Below, in pieces: positions 11,518-22,198 of a DNA stretch of 64,000 bases. The notes under the pieces are model-generated. The model worked only from the letters and a program-made list of their open reading frames with translations. It had not been told where the DNA came from and did no database searches. The stretch's first letter is position 1; every line of letters begins with the position of its first letter. The translations under genes were made by a program, and so were the position numbers. The stretch is from positions 1,078,170,930-1,078,234,929 of the forward strand of contig NC_056732.1 in assembly GCF_019279795.1 (NCBI RefSeq), written 5' to 3'. The stretch is from Protopterus annectens (lineage: Eukaryota; Chordata; Ceratodontiformes; Protopteridae).

Positions 11518-12944
11518 ACCTGGGTAGGGGATAGCTGCTGGAACTTGCTAACCCTTCCACTAAGGTGTCAGTCCAAACCTCACTGAGGAGATCAGTCACC
11601 AGATCCCCCTTAGACTCCTCCTGCCATTCACTGTAAATACTCAGCACAAGGGCCTCACCATAATGGTAAGGTTTCATCATGTTAACATGGCACAGTTTGT
11701 GCCCCTGCCTCCTGCCTACCAGTTCTACTATGTAGTTGACATCACTGACCTTCCTTACCACTTTGAAGGGTCCCTCCCAAGCTGCCTGCAGCTTATTGTG
11801 TCTGACAGGAATGTGAATCATAACCTGCAGCCCCACAGCATACTCTCTGGCATGAGCATTCCTGTCATAGCAGACCTTTTTCTGCTGTTGGCCTCCTGTC
11901 AGGTTCTCTTGGGTCAAGCCCATGAATTTCCTGAACCTTTTGCTGAGGTTTAGGACATATGCCACAACAGACTCCTTGCGGGATTCACACTCATCCTCCC
12001 ACTCATCGCAAATCAAATCTAGAGGTCCCCTCACCATATGCCCATACAGCAACTCAGAAGGTGAGAAACCTGTGGATTCCTGGGGCACCTCTCTGTAAAC
12101 AAACAACAGGTGGGGCAAATATTTGTCCCACTCCCCCTTAAACTGGTCTACAAATACTGTAGCATGGTCTATAGTGTAGAGTTTAACTTCTCCACAAGAC
12201 CATTAGTCTGGGGATGGTAGGGGGTGGTCTTTAGGTCTTCACTCCACAGTGCTTTTACAGATAAGACAGCAGGTTTGACATAAAATTTGCACCTCTGTCT
12301 ATCAGTATTTCTTTTGGGAAACATACCCTGCTGAAAATCTCTGACTAATCATTTGCCCCCTTTTCTGCCTCAATGGAGGACAGGGCTTCTACATTAGGGT
12401 ATCTGGTAGTATAATCTACTACCACTAGGATATAATTCTTCCCTGTGGAACCTGGGGTACTCAGAGGCCCCACAACATCCATAGCTACCCTCTGAAATGG
12501 CTCCTCAATCACAGGCAAAGACATCAAAGGAGCTTTAACCTTGTCTCCTGCCTTGCCTACTTTTTGACATTGCTCACAGGACCCTGCAGTATCCTGTTAC
12601 ATTGCTTGCAATCCCAGGCCAATAAAAGTTCTGCATAATACGTCTTTTGGTACTCTTTATGCCCATATGACCTACAAAGGGAATGTCATGGGCTATGGCT
12701 AGAAGTGCCAGATGGTAGACTCTGGGAACTACCAACTGCTGTATTCTCTCACACTCCTTCAGGGGTCCATTCTATATACAGTAACCCTTTGTTCCAGTAT
12801 ATGGAATCCCCTTTTCCTTGAGAATCAGGCACCTCCCTAGCTACCGCCATCAAACCTTCTAATGCAGGGTCTGAGAGGTGAGCCTGTTTCAACTCACTCT
12901 TTGTAATGCTTCCCAGCTCCCCTTCAACAGGAAGTCTGGTATAG
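11432..12944 (-). pseudogene. Gypsy copy 1 integrase, upstream of RT
   Basis: Integrase of the same element, placed before RT in reading direction. Visible: EEPFQRVAMDVVGPLSTPGS and VVVDYTTRYPNVEALSS (core domain) near 12345-12527. After a decayed stretch come LLFVYREVPQESTGFSPSEL, VCYDRNAHAREYAVGLQVM and QAAWEGPFKVVRKVSDVNYI, a GPY/F-type C-terminal module, near 11750-12118. The zinc-binding start lies around 12550-12700 in broken frames. Homology to copy 2 stops at about 12944, where a CR1 3' tail begins, so Gag and the 5' LTR of this copy are not present in the window. Confidence 0.85.
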
Positions 12945-13038
12945 GTTCATAGGTTCATAGGTTGATACTAGGCTATTGGCCCAGAGGCCCTTATAAGCAT
13001 ACCCAAGAATTTTGCCCATGTTCCCACAAAGTCAGCAT

Positions 13039-15282
13039 CTATTCCCTCTGTCCAGCAGGGGACACAGGTGGGATCACAGGGGTGTATTTTCTGTTTCCCA
13101 TCCAGTCGCCCAGGATCCTCTTAAAGAGGGCTAGAGAGGTACTCTGCTTAACATGGAGAGGGAGTCTATTCCACAGATGGTGGAGTCTCTGGGACACAAA
13201 TCTATCCCTCCAGCAAGTTCTATTAATGTCACAGACCAGGTTTAGGCCTTGCATGTGGATTGCCTGAGTGGATTTTGACTTATGGGTATTTATTTATTTA
13301 TAGTTTGTTTGCCAGGATAGTCCATTGGGCCACGAAGATCCCATTTTCAATGGAGTCCTGGGGAGAAAAGCTCCAGAAAATTACAAATTACAGATTTAAC
13401 ATAAGAGTAAGTTATTAGAGAAATGTAATGTGCACAAATGAAGCAAAATTGAACAAATAGAAAAACACATATTAGTGCAATGCAATAAGAGTAATATTTA
13501 CAAACAGTCAAAGTTTTTAACAGTTTAACATATTAGCACAATGCAATAACAGAAACAGTCTAAATTTTTAAACAATTATGCTAATTAATACAGTTAATTT
13601 CTAGGCTAATGAATTGTACCATTCTAGGAGTTATGCTAATTCTTAGAGTTTATTAGAGGTATAAAACAATGGGAGGCTATTGTGAATTATAGCTTATAGA
13701 GAGTAGCTATAGTGTAGGGAGATTATGTGGGGTGGGGGCAAGAGCATTCCCATAGTGAAGTTAGGTGTATGTGAAGTAAGGTTTTGACTGAAGAGAAGCT
13801 GCCAATGATGCGGATGAGAGGCGGGAGGGAATTCCAATGGCAGGCTAGAGAGAAGGACATTAGATGTTTGCCTGTTGGACGGGCAGGTTTATGCAGTTCA
13901 ATTAGATTTTGGGAATTAGATCTCAAAAGTCTATTTGGTTGGTGGATTTTTAAGGGTGATGGCAAGAGAGAGACAAAGAGAGGGGGTTAAAATAGTGTTT
14001 GTGTGCTTGGACAAGTTGAATATAGATGAGGTAATTGGACAGCGCAAGCCAATTCAGTTGGTGTAGGGCAGTGCAGTAAACGGAAGTGGATCTATGGCCG
14101 GTTGCAAATTTTTTTATTTTATTATAACAAGAGGAGAGTTTAGTCTTGAAGGAGAATTGCAGGTTAGTAAGGATAAAGGCACCATATAGGAGGGATGGAA
14201 TAAGGTAAGTGTTGGCGAGGGTGAGCCTAGTGGAGGGAGAGATGTAATGGCTGTGGCGGTAAAGCATGCATATTTTTTTGTGTGTTTTTTTGATATTTAT
14301 TTGTTGATGATTATCAAACTTTAGCTGGTCATTGATCATGACTCCTAGTAGTTTAGCATTACAGACTATTTTGAGAGGAGTATTCCATCAAGGCTGGGTC
14401 TGAAATGGCCTTGTATGCCCGACACAATTCACCTCTGAGCAGTCTGTATGACACTGAGGAGAGGACCAGGGCTTTCAGCCTATCTGTATAGGACAGGCAT
14501 TTGAAACTCTGGATTTTCACAGTCAAGAACCTCTGTGGTCTCTCCAGCTATTGCATGTGCTTGGCAAGGTACATGCCAAAGGGGGCATTGCACTCGATAA
14601 TGGGTCTGATAAGGGAGGAGTACAGGGATGTTTTTACCTCCTTGTTCCTGGATGAAATACCTTACTTATGAGGTGGGCCATGTAGAAATCCTTCCGTAAA
14701 AAAGCAGGCAATGTGGTGGTCAAAAGTCAGGTTGCTATCAACCTGGGTGCCCAAGTCCCTCACGACTGCTTGCATGCTCAGTACATTGTTATTAATGTGA
14801 TAATTAGTGGGACGCTATTTTCCCCAAAGGGGATAATGATGCATTTCTTGGCATTCAGTTTGAGGCCATGCTCCTGGCACCAGTCATTAGTTTGGGTAAG
14901 GCCCTCTTGGAGGATGTTCACATCACTAGGGGAATTTAAGACAGCGCCCAGCTTGCAGTCATCTGCAAACTTGGTCAGCCACAGACACCTCAGAAATGTA
15001 TATCTCAAACAGTAGAGGCCCCAAGACTGATCCGTGGGGTACACCCCTAGTTACGGGTCTACTACTAGAGGCGGCTTCCCCTATTTTGACTGAGTGGGTT
15101 CTATCAGTGAGCCAGTTAGCTACCCATCTGGCAACATATGGGTTGATGCCTAGCTGAGAGAATTTATCTATTATGCCTGAGTGGGGAATAGTGTCAAAGC
15201 CTTTGGCTAGGTCAAGGTAGGCGGTGTGCACCCTCTTCCCCTCATCCATACCTTTGGTGACTGTTTCAAAGAAGTTGATCAA
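13039..15282 (-). pseudogene. CR1 copy A ORF2 reverse transcriptase, interrupted
   Basis: Partial RT and C-terminal domain. RT block 14959-15282: MINFFETVTKGMDEGKRV, HTAYLDLAKGFDTIPHSG, GVPHGSVLGPLLF. A frameshift leads to 14778-15044 with LTKFADDCKLGAV (catalytic Asp pair intact) and GLKLNAKKCIIIPFG. The C-terminus (CWRDRFVSQRLHHLWNRLP, SLALFKRILGDWMGN) is at 13039-13254 beyond the inserted LINE. The order matches the copy at 16.74-21.55 kb. Confidence 0.82.
13279..14367 (-). mobile_element. LINE-2 3' fragment (copy A) nested in CR1
   Basis: A 5'-truncated piece of a second LINE family. Its plus-strand start is an ATTTATTTATTTATA tail complement, then a 3' UTR with CCATTTTCAATGGAGTCCTG GGGAGAAAAGCTCC, a block shared with the tails at 15.3, 26.7, 27.8 and 46.5 kb. 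The RT C-terminal region is readable at 13950-14339 (KICMLYRHSHYISPSTRLTL, LIPSLLYGAF) and 13723-13965 (FSLACHWNSLPPLIRI). I place it in the Jockey superfamily but cannot fix the clade. Confidence 0.72.
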
Positions 15283-15450
15283 GTTTAATAGGCATGATCT
15301 CCCTTTGACATTTATGTATGTATTTATTTATTTATTGACATTTGGTAACTGGGAAAGTCCACTGGGTCAGAAACCCATTTTCAGTGGAGGCATGGGGAGA
15401 AAAGTTCCAAGAATGGTTACAAGACATGGTGTCACATTACATGAGCAAGT

Positions 15451-15812
15451 TGGTCCCCTTTACATGGTCGACATTTCAAAATGCCGAAATTTATATGGCT
15501 GAGACCATATGATCGATATTTGAAATGCTGACAATGCAGAACCAGCATCTCCGTACAGTGCAGAATGGAAAGATTTCCATTCCTGCACTGTAGTGCGATC
15601 TCGGAGTTGTATATTTAATTGGTGGGGGGTGTGGAGGTGGAGCCCCCCACGGGGGGATGAAGGGGGCTTACCCCCCTGCTAGCAGTGTTTAGGTAAGTGT
15701 TTGTTGTTTTTTACTTTTGTTTTTCACATGTTCAACATTTCAAATGTCGATCAAATGGTCTCGGCCATTTGAAAGTCGGCATTCTGAAGTGTCGAACATA
15801 TAAAGTAGATCC
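15451..15812. mobile_element. hAT-like MITE with exact 8-bp target duplication
   Basis: Flanked by GAGCAAGT at 15443-15450 and 15813-15820. The left end TGGTCCCCTTTACATGGTCG pairs with the right end (complement GGATCTACTTTATATGTTCG). Imperfect terminal inverted repeats of about 80 bases contain GAGACCAT and TTTGAAATG blocks. The core has GTAGTGCGATCTCGGA and runs of G and C (GGAGCCCCCCACGGGGGG), matching the core at 1914-2286. The 8-bp duplication fits hAT-type transposases. There is no coding capacity, so it was mobilised in trans. Confidence 0.85.
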
Positions 15813-16314
15813 GAGCAAGTACATACAGAGTGTACAAGGAACATCAATTACAGTTACAATCTTACATCATGCATCAGTTGCCAGTTCAAGTAAATATCAT
15901 ACATATCTACTAGTATTTACAGATGTTTAAGGTAGTTACAGTATAGAAATTATAAGCATGTACAAGCATGTATAAACAACATTCCTCTCTCTCTCTTTTT
16001 CTTTTTGGTAAAAACTTTGGTCCATAAAGCTGCTACAAGAGCAGATTAATATAGCATGTAGAATAATAAAATCTAGAGCTACAGTAAAAGGAAAAATCTA
16101 TGGAGAAAAACATAGATGTGTGAAGTAAAGGACATTATTTGATAGTGACTAGTGACAGAGACAGTGACCTATTTATGGTGGTTTAGGCAAGTAGATGCAG
16201 GAACGTTTGATTATTAAGGTAATGGGATTTTAGTGCAGTTCTGCATGCTTTTAAGGAGTCTGTTTGAGTAATGGAAGAGGGTAGTGCATGCCACGCTTTG
16301 GCAATGATGAAGGA

Positions 16315-16551
16315 TTAGAGGCTTTGTCCTGCATGTTTGTTGGACTTGGATATGCTTAGGAGCTGTTTGCTTGAGAACCTAAGACTACATGTAGGAGTGC
16401 ATGTATGTAAGATGGTCTGAAGAGAGGGGAAAAAGTTGGGGTTATATAGTAGTTTGTGGATGAGTGTTAGTTGGGTGTATTGTAAGTAGTGGGAGAAGTC
16501 AAGCCAGTTTATACTTTTTAAGGCAAGGCAATGATGGGTCTGAGTTGGCAT
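16315..16551 (-). pseudogene. LINE-2 copy B C-terminal coding fragment
   Basis: A short open stretch (ALKSINWLDFSHYLQYTQLT, CSLRFSSKQLLSISKSNKHA) that parallels the LINE-2 copy A region ALHQLNWLALSNYLIYIQLV. It is the RT C-terminal domain of the LINE split by CR1 copy B. Confidence 0.6.
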
Positions 16552-16739
16552 GCTGCAGGCAAACTTTGCTATTTTATAGTAGCAGAACTGAAATTTATTT
16601 TTGAGAGGTGTATATATGTTAGTAAAAATGGGGCTACCATAAAGAAGGGTGGGGTGGAGAAGAGAGTTGGCCAGTTTTAACCTGGGGGAGTGTGTTCATA
16701 AAACATTTATGCCTGTATAGCTTGCCAAGTTTGAAATTG

Positions 16740-17642
16740 TTTTTTCTTGATTGCATTCTTACTGAAATTGGTACACCTTGTTTGCTGTAGCATAGAATAG
16801 ATCCAGGCCTGCTGAATCTAGCTTTGTTTGTATAACTTGAGCACTAATCCAGGCATTCTTTAAAGTATTCAATTGTATTTATTACTGCTTGGTAGTAACT
16901 TGATTAAAGTGTAGCTATTATTCTAAGTATTTTGGATTAAGCACTTGGGATTCAGACCAGTTGTTTTACATTAGGAAGGTTTGTGGCCTGCACTGTGGTG
17001 GCAGGACAGGTAGCTTACATTCTTCTAAGTTGGGAACTGCTGATTGAGGGCTCAGTGTCTGTTATTCTAAAAGTGTATTAGTTCTGGTTTAAGCATTTGG
17101 GCTTCAGGCCAGTTATCTTACATTAAGAAGGTTCGTGGTCTGCACTCTTGTGGGAGGAGAGGCTGGACTCTGCCCTTCTGAGCTGGGAATTTCTGGTTAA
17201 AGTCTTATAGTACCTGCATATTTGAACTGTTTCTTACTGAAATTGGTACACCTTGTTTGCTGTAGCATAGACTAGATCCAGGCCTGCTGAATCTAGCTTT
17301 GTTTGTATGCTTGTTGTTTGTTTGCTTGTTATTTCCCCGAAACGCTAATTCCACTTAAAACGTGGCTTTTCAGCTCTTCTGTGGATCCCAAGTGATATCT
17401 GCATTGCTTACTGTACTTATTTCCTTGTTTCACTTGAAAGAAAGTTACTGTTTGTCATTTTTGCATTTAAGTTACCTGTAACACATTGCATTTAAGTTAC
17501 CTGGCACTTGCTCACTAAAGCAATTATATAAGTCAGCACTAAAAAATTCAAAGCACTACACCCTCAAAAACTCCCCTTGAGTACCTTGTTCCCCATTGGC
17601 CCTTTTTTTCAATTATAAAGGAATTCCCAATACTATTCTAGC
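16740..17642 (+). promoter_or_regulatory. CR1 5' UTR with two families of internal repeats
   Basis: Two repeat pairs. TTCTTACTGAAATTGGTACA with about 50 following bases occurs near 16757 and 17230 (spacing about 473). Between them, an approximately 120-base unit containing CAGACCAGTTGTTTTACATT (16933-17050) recurs at 17087-17207 (spacing about 154). LINE 5' UTRs hold the internal promoter, and repeated monomers are common in other LINE families, so this is a candidate promoter. No defined factor sites are claimed. Confidence 0.6.
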
Positions 17643-18617
17643 ATGTCCAAAGGTCAGTTGTCAATCTCCTCTCTGGTCCAGCTGGTGAATCTGGGAATCT
17701 TGAGGCAATGTTACAACTGCCTCAAGTACACAGACAACCCTCTCCTCCTCCCAACAAATTCCAACACATGTGAGAGATGCAACCATATAGCCAAACTGGA
17801 GGCTAAGCTCCCTCAACTCAGTACTGGCGTAACCAGTCAGGAGGAGAAGGAAACCACACTCACTACAATTCCAGTCTCACATAGACCTACCACGACAGCA
17901 AACCAAACACATAAACACACAAAAACATACTCGGAGGCTCTAAATAAAAATCTGCCTAAGCAGCAGAGACCTCCAAAGCAGACACCCAAGCAACCGCTAC
18001 CCCAAAACAAAACACATGCAACACATAGCTCACAAAGCCAGTGTGCTGAACTGTCACAGTCCTTAAGGCTAAACAACACACCTGATACACTTGTAATAGG
18101 TGACTCTATCGTCAGGCACACTGACATCCCGCTCACCAGGCTGAACAAGGAGAAGGTCACAGTAAGCTGCCTGTCAGGTGCTAGGATCTGCCACATAACA
18201 CAAGCACTCAGGTCACTCCAAGGCAAGTACAAATATGACTCGGACATTGTCCATGCTGGTGTGAATGACCTGAGACGTACTTACCTGGACTACATGAAAA
18301 GAGACATAGAGGAGCTCTCTGAGCATGTAGCCTAGGCCTGTATGACCCTGACCTTGAGTAGCATCTTACCCTCACCAAGAATGATGCCACAATATGAAGA
18401 CAAGATGATCAATTTCAACAATTGGCTTAAGTATTGGTGTCATTCAAAGGGTATCCAATGCCTGTCAGCCTGGGATGACATGCTCGACAAGCCACGATGC
18501 TTCGCTATGGACGGCTTGCACCTGTCACTCCTGAGCTTTCGGATATTGGCAAAGGCTCTTGCTTCCCCCATACTGCCTTTTTTAGGCAAGGCTCAAAAGA
18601 CAAACCTACCTCCATAG
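17643..18617 (+). pseudogene. CR1 ORF1 (zinc-finger plus SGNH esterase), one stop
   Basis: ORF1 protein, an RNA-binding partner of ORF2, about 324 codons. N-terminus: CYNCLKYT and NTCERCNHIAKLEAKL give a CxxC/CxxC zinc-binding pattern at residues 22-46. A low-complexity Thr/Gln/Pro/Lys linker follows. The SGNH/GDSL esterase-like domain has LVIGDSIVRH (nucleophile Ser, codons near 18099-18107), VHAGVNDLRR and DGLHLSLLSF (Asp and His). One in-frame TAG at 18333-18335 replaces an Arg seen in copy C; the frame then continues to 18617. Esterase-bearing ORF1 is known in the CR1/L2 group; its exact role is unsettled. Confidence 0.82.
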
Positions 18618-21433
18618 GTATCACAAGGGATAAGAAACTAAGAGTAATACTACTCAATGCCAGAAGTCTAAACCTCAAGATGCACGCACTCGAAACTCTC
18701 CTTAGCATGGAGAACATTGATATCTGTGCAGTAACAGAAACCTGGTTCAAGGCTCCCGAGAGCACCCCAGCACTACCAGGTTATACCTCATACCATGCTT
18801 TTCGGCCCCAAAACTTGGACTGAACCACAAAAGGAGGGGGAGTATCAATACTCGTCAAAGATACCCTCACCTCCAGGTTGGTGGCACAGCACGAAGCATC
18901 AGAAACTATCCATGTGCAACTAACAGTGGGTAAAACTGCCTTCCAGTTTATAGCCTGCTACAGACCACCCTCCCAAACCCAGGAACCCCACTCAGCCTTC
19001 CTGAGAACACTGGAAAATATGAAGGTCTCTCCAAACACCATTATATTGGGCGACTTCAACTACCCAAACATAGACTGGGAGCATTACTCTAGCTCCAACA
19101 CCCTAGCCCAAAGGTTCCTAGAATTTATAAACTCAAATGCTATGGAACAACTTGTTACCACTCCCACAAGAGGGGAAAACATACTGGACCTGATCATCAC
19201 CAACATGGGGACTCTATGCTGCAGACCAGAAGTGTATCCCTCATTGGTAAGATCAGACCATAAACTAATCTCACTGGATATTCACATCCCGACCCCACCC
19301 CCTGCCCAGAAAACCACAGTGAAAAACTTCTCTAAAGCAAATTTCACACTCCTCAAAACTGAGGTGGAATTCTTCAAAGCCCCCGAGCCTGTGGAAAATA
19401 CGGCCCAGACCGCAAAATCCTTTATAAACGCATTCTATGAACACCTTCAGGAATGCATGGATCATGCAATCCCAAATAAAACCAAGACCCAATCCTCCAA
19501 AGGCAGACGTCCTGTCTGGTGGACCCCAGCCATAAACAAACTATACAATAGAAGGAGGAAGCTACTACATGATAGAGCAAAATCCCAAAAAGGGAAGGCA
19601 TCTCTGATCAGTATTAGCAAAAACTACGGGCACTCATAAAATCGTCTAAGGCCAGCTTCGAGAAAAATTTCACAGGACACTAAGGATAATCACAAGGCTT
19701 TCTTTAGTTATGTTAGGAACCTGGGTGGGAATTCCCAGATATGCTCAGAATTAGTCCAAAATGACAAAAATACATCGAACCCACAGACATTGCCAACATC
19801 CTAGCTGACAGGTTCAGTGCAAACTTCTCCTCCCTCCCACCAAAAGGGCAAATATCTATCCCAGCAGAGTGCTGCCCCTGACATCTCAGATGCTCAGGTA
19901 AGAGCCGCCTCTCCAAAGCAAAAACACAGCATCAATGGGACCAGATGGTGTCCCGGCTGTGTCCTACATGAACTCCAAGAAGAGCTAAACCCAAACATAA
20001 AACTACTGTTCAATCTCAGCCTTACTACAGGATATGTACCCAAAGAGTGGCGTACAGCAACAGTGGTCCCTCTCCACAAAGGTGGTGCCTCAACGGATCC
20101 TGGAAACTATCGCCCCATAAGCCTGACTAGCTTGGTCTGCAAAGCTATGGAAAGGATCATCATGAACCTCATAAATAAAGATATTGGGGACCTACAGACA
20201 CTGGATCCTACCCAGTTCGGCTTTGTTAAGGGCAGATCCTGCCTCTTAAACCTGGTCGATTTCTTTGAAAGAGTCACCAAGGTCATTGACGAGGGGAAGG
20301 TGGTCCACACAGCCTACCTGGACCTCGCAAAAACCTTCGATACAATACCCCACTCGGGCATTTTAGATAAGCTCACCAGCTTAAATATAAACCCCTATGT
20401 CACTAGATGGGTTGCAAACTAGCTCAAGGACAGAACCCACATGGTTAGAATTGCTGGAGCCATGTCAGACTCCAAACCAGTTACAAGTGGCATCCCACAA
20501 GGCTCAGTCCTGGGACCTCTCTTGTTCGGTATATATTTCTCGGAGGTACAGGCCAACACGGAAGGACTGTGGCTGACCAAGTTCGCAGATGACTGCAAAC
20601 TGGGCGCCATGATCGACTCTTCAGCTGACACAAGCATCCTCCAAAAGGGCCTCATAGAAACAGACAACTGGTGCCAGCGCCATGGCCTCAAGCTAAATGC
20701 CAAAAAGTGTATAGTCATCCTCTTTGGCAAAAACAAAGTGCCCACAAATTACCACATAGGTGGTAATCCATTAAGTACAGAAGAAGTAATTAGGGACCTG
20801 GGGACCCAAGTTGATAGCAATCTCTCATTTGACAACCACGTGGCCAAAGTGGTTAGAAAAACATTTTATATAGCCCACCTAATCATGAAGGGATTCACAT
20901 CTAGATCAGGGGAGGTCATCGTGCCTCTTTACTCATTCCTCATCAGGCCCATAATTGAGTACAATGCCCCTTTTGGGATGTACCTTACCAGACACCTGCA
21001 GCAACTGGAAAGACCCCAAAAGTACCTCACCAAGAGGATCAAAGGGCTCAAACAGATGCCATATGCTGCCCGGTTAAAGCAACTCCAGCTCTACTCAGTG
21101 GCATACCGCCTGTTCAGAGGCGATCTGTGCCTGACGTATAAAGCCATGTCCAACCCGGAATTAATGGACATGCTGCACCTCAGAAAATCCAAATCCCATC
21201 GAGCTATGCGCTCGAGAGACTTGAACCTCAGCACTGAAATAAATAGGACATGCTGGAGGGACAGATTCATAACCCAGAGGCTCCCTTCACTCTGGAATAA
21301 AATCCCAGTCCAGGTTAAGCAGAGTCCCTCATTGACCCTCTTCAAGACGAATCTTGATGAGTGGATGGGAGATCGTAGGTTTACCCCGGGTATCACTTCT
21401 GTGTCACTGTTAGACAGAGGCACAGTATACTAA
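18497..21433 (+). pseudogene. CR1 ORF2 endonuclease-reverse transcriptase, broken
   Basis: ORF2 polyprotein. Endonuclease: LLNARSLNLKMHALETLLSM, ICAVTETWFKAPE, ILGDFNYPNIDWEHY, VRSDHKLISL. RT: HKGGASTDPGNYRPISLTSL, TQFGFVKGRSCLLNLV, AYLDLAKTFDTIPHSG, GIPQGSVLGPLLFG, LTKFADDCKLGAM (Asp pair within 20582-20593). The C-terminal domain has RLFRGDLCLTYKAMSNPELM and CWRDRFITQRLPSLWNKIP and ends at TAA 21431-21433. Breaks: TGA 18821-18823, a one-base loss near 19625, more single-base indels around 19760-19970, and TAG 20420-20422 where other copies have Trp. The RT half (19817-21433) is open except for that one stop. The ORF2 start codon is uncertain. Confidence 0.87.
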
Positions 21434-21552
21434 CCTCAAAAAAGTGCATAGCAAAATTAATTTAAAATGGGTGGCGAAAGCCAAACACACTCTGGCTAGG
21501 CTTATAAATGCCCTAGGGCAGATAGCCTAGTATGAACCTATGAACCTATGAT
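21434..21552 (+). other. CR1 3' UTR and ATGAACCT tail
   Basis: A short 3' UTR containing GGCTAGGCTTATAAATGCCC and AGCCTAGTATGAACC, ending in repeated ATGAACCT. CR1 elements are known to end in short tandem octamers without a poly(A) tail. The same block precedes the tails of copies A, D, E and F. Confidence 0.75.
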
Positions 21553-21559
21553 TATCGAA

Positions 21560-22190
21560 GGAGAGTTAGTTTTGATGATTTTACTTGTTCTATTTCGGTA
21601 TTGTTTTGTGAGAAAATTTTGAAATCCTGATTTAAGGGTTTTGATAAAAATATTAAATGAGTTTAGATTTTTTGGGGTTGAGTAGACGTTGGGCATCATT
21701 TACCAGGATTCAATAGAAGTAAAGGCTTTTTTGTGCTAGATACTAAAGATGTGACAGGCTGTGGGCAGAGGAGATTATCGTAGAATTATCTGCGTATTGC
21801 ATGAGAGTACTAAGATGGGAAGCTTTGTGGAGATTATAGATGAAAATGTTAAATAACAGTGGCCCAAAAATGGATCCCTGGGAAACTCCTGTTTTGTTTA
21901 GGAGATATTCGGATTGCTTGTTCTACCATTTGACAGAGTGTTTCCTGTCAGAAAGATAGTTGGAGAACCAAGCCAGTGAGTGTAGGGAGCAATTTAAGGA
22001 CTTGCGTTGTAGTAGCAGTTTAGGGTGTGATACTGTATTGAAAGCCTTAGATAGATCCAATAAGATAACTGAGGTTATCAGACCAGCATCTAAGGCTTTG
22101 TTAGCAGTATTGGTAAATGAAAGTAAAGCAGTGGTAGTGCTGTGTGCAAGGCGGAAGCCATGTTCAGTGAGGACAAGTAACTTATTGTTG
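21560..22190 (-). pseudogene. LINE-2 copy B RT core, fragmentary
   Basis: Read in three frames on the minus strand: a QYGFRP-like start near 22180, a LLDLSKAFDTVSHP-type block near 22035, a GSIFGPLLFNIF-type block near 21860 and MQYADNSTII near 21790. The last is the YxDD position with the second Asp replaced by Asn. Multiple frameshifts are present. It joins in order with the RT start at 23479-23787 across the solo LTR. Confidence 0.65.
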
Positions 22191-22198
22191 ATGAGATA

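Larger units (their letters stand above)
12945..15308 (-). mobile_element. CR1-group LINE (copy A), split by a LINE-2 fragment
   Basis: The 3' end comes first on the plus strand: two GGTTCATA repeats at about 12943-12962, the complement of the (ATGAACCT)n tail seen in other copies. The C-terminal coding region follows to about 13271, then an inserted LINE-2 piece (13279-14367), then the rest of the RT to about 15308. ATTTTGA at 13272-13278 and 14368-14374 is a plausible 7-bp target duplication for the inner insertion. The CR1 starts exactly where gypsy copy 1 stops. Its 5' end is truncated inside RT. Confidence 0.82.
16740..21552 (+). mobile_element. CR1-group LINE, near full length (copy B)
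   Basis: The most complete CR1 here: a repeated 5' UTR (to 17642), ORF1 (17643-18617), ORF2 (about 18497-21433), a 119-bp 3' UTR and a short tail with ATGAACCT repeated twice at about 21533-21549. The plus-orientation insertion lies within LINE-2 copy B. The left boundary is approximate because I see no clear target duplication. ORF1 and ORF2 are in different frames and partly overlap in open reading. The copy carries at least three nonsense codons and several single-base indels, so it is inactive. Confidence 0.85.
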
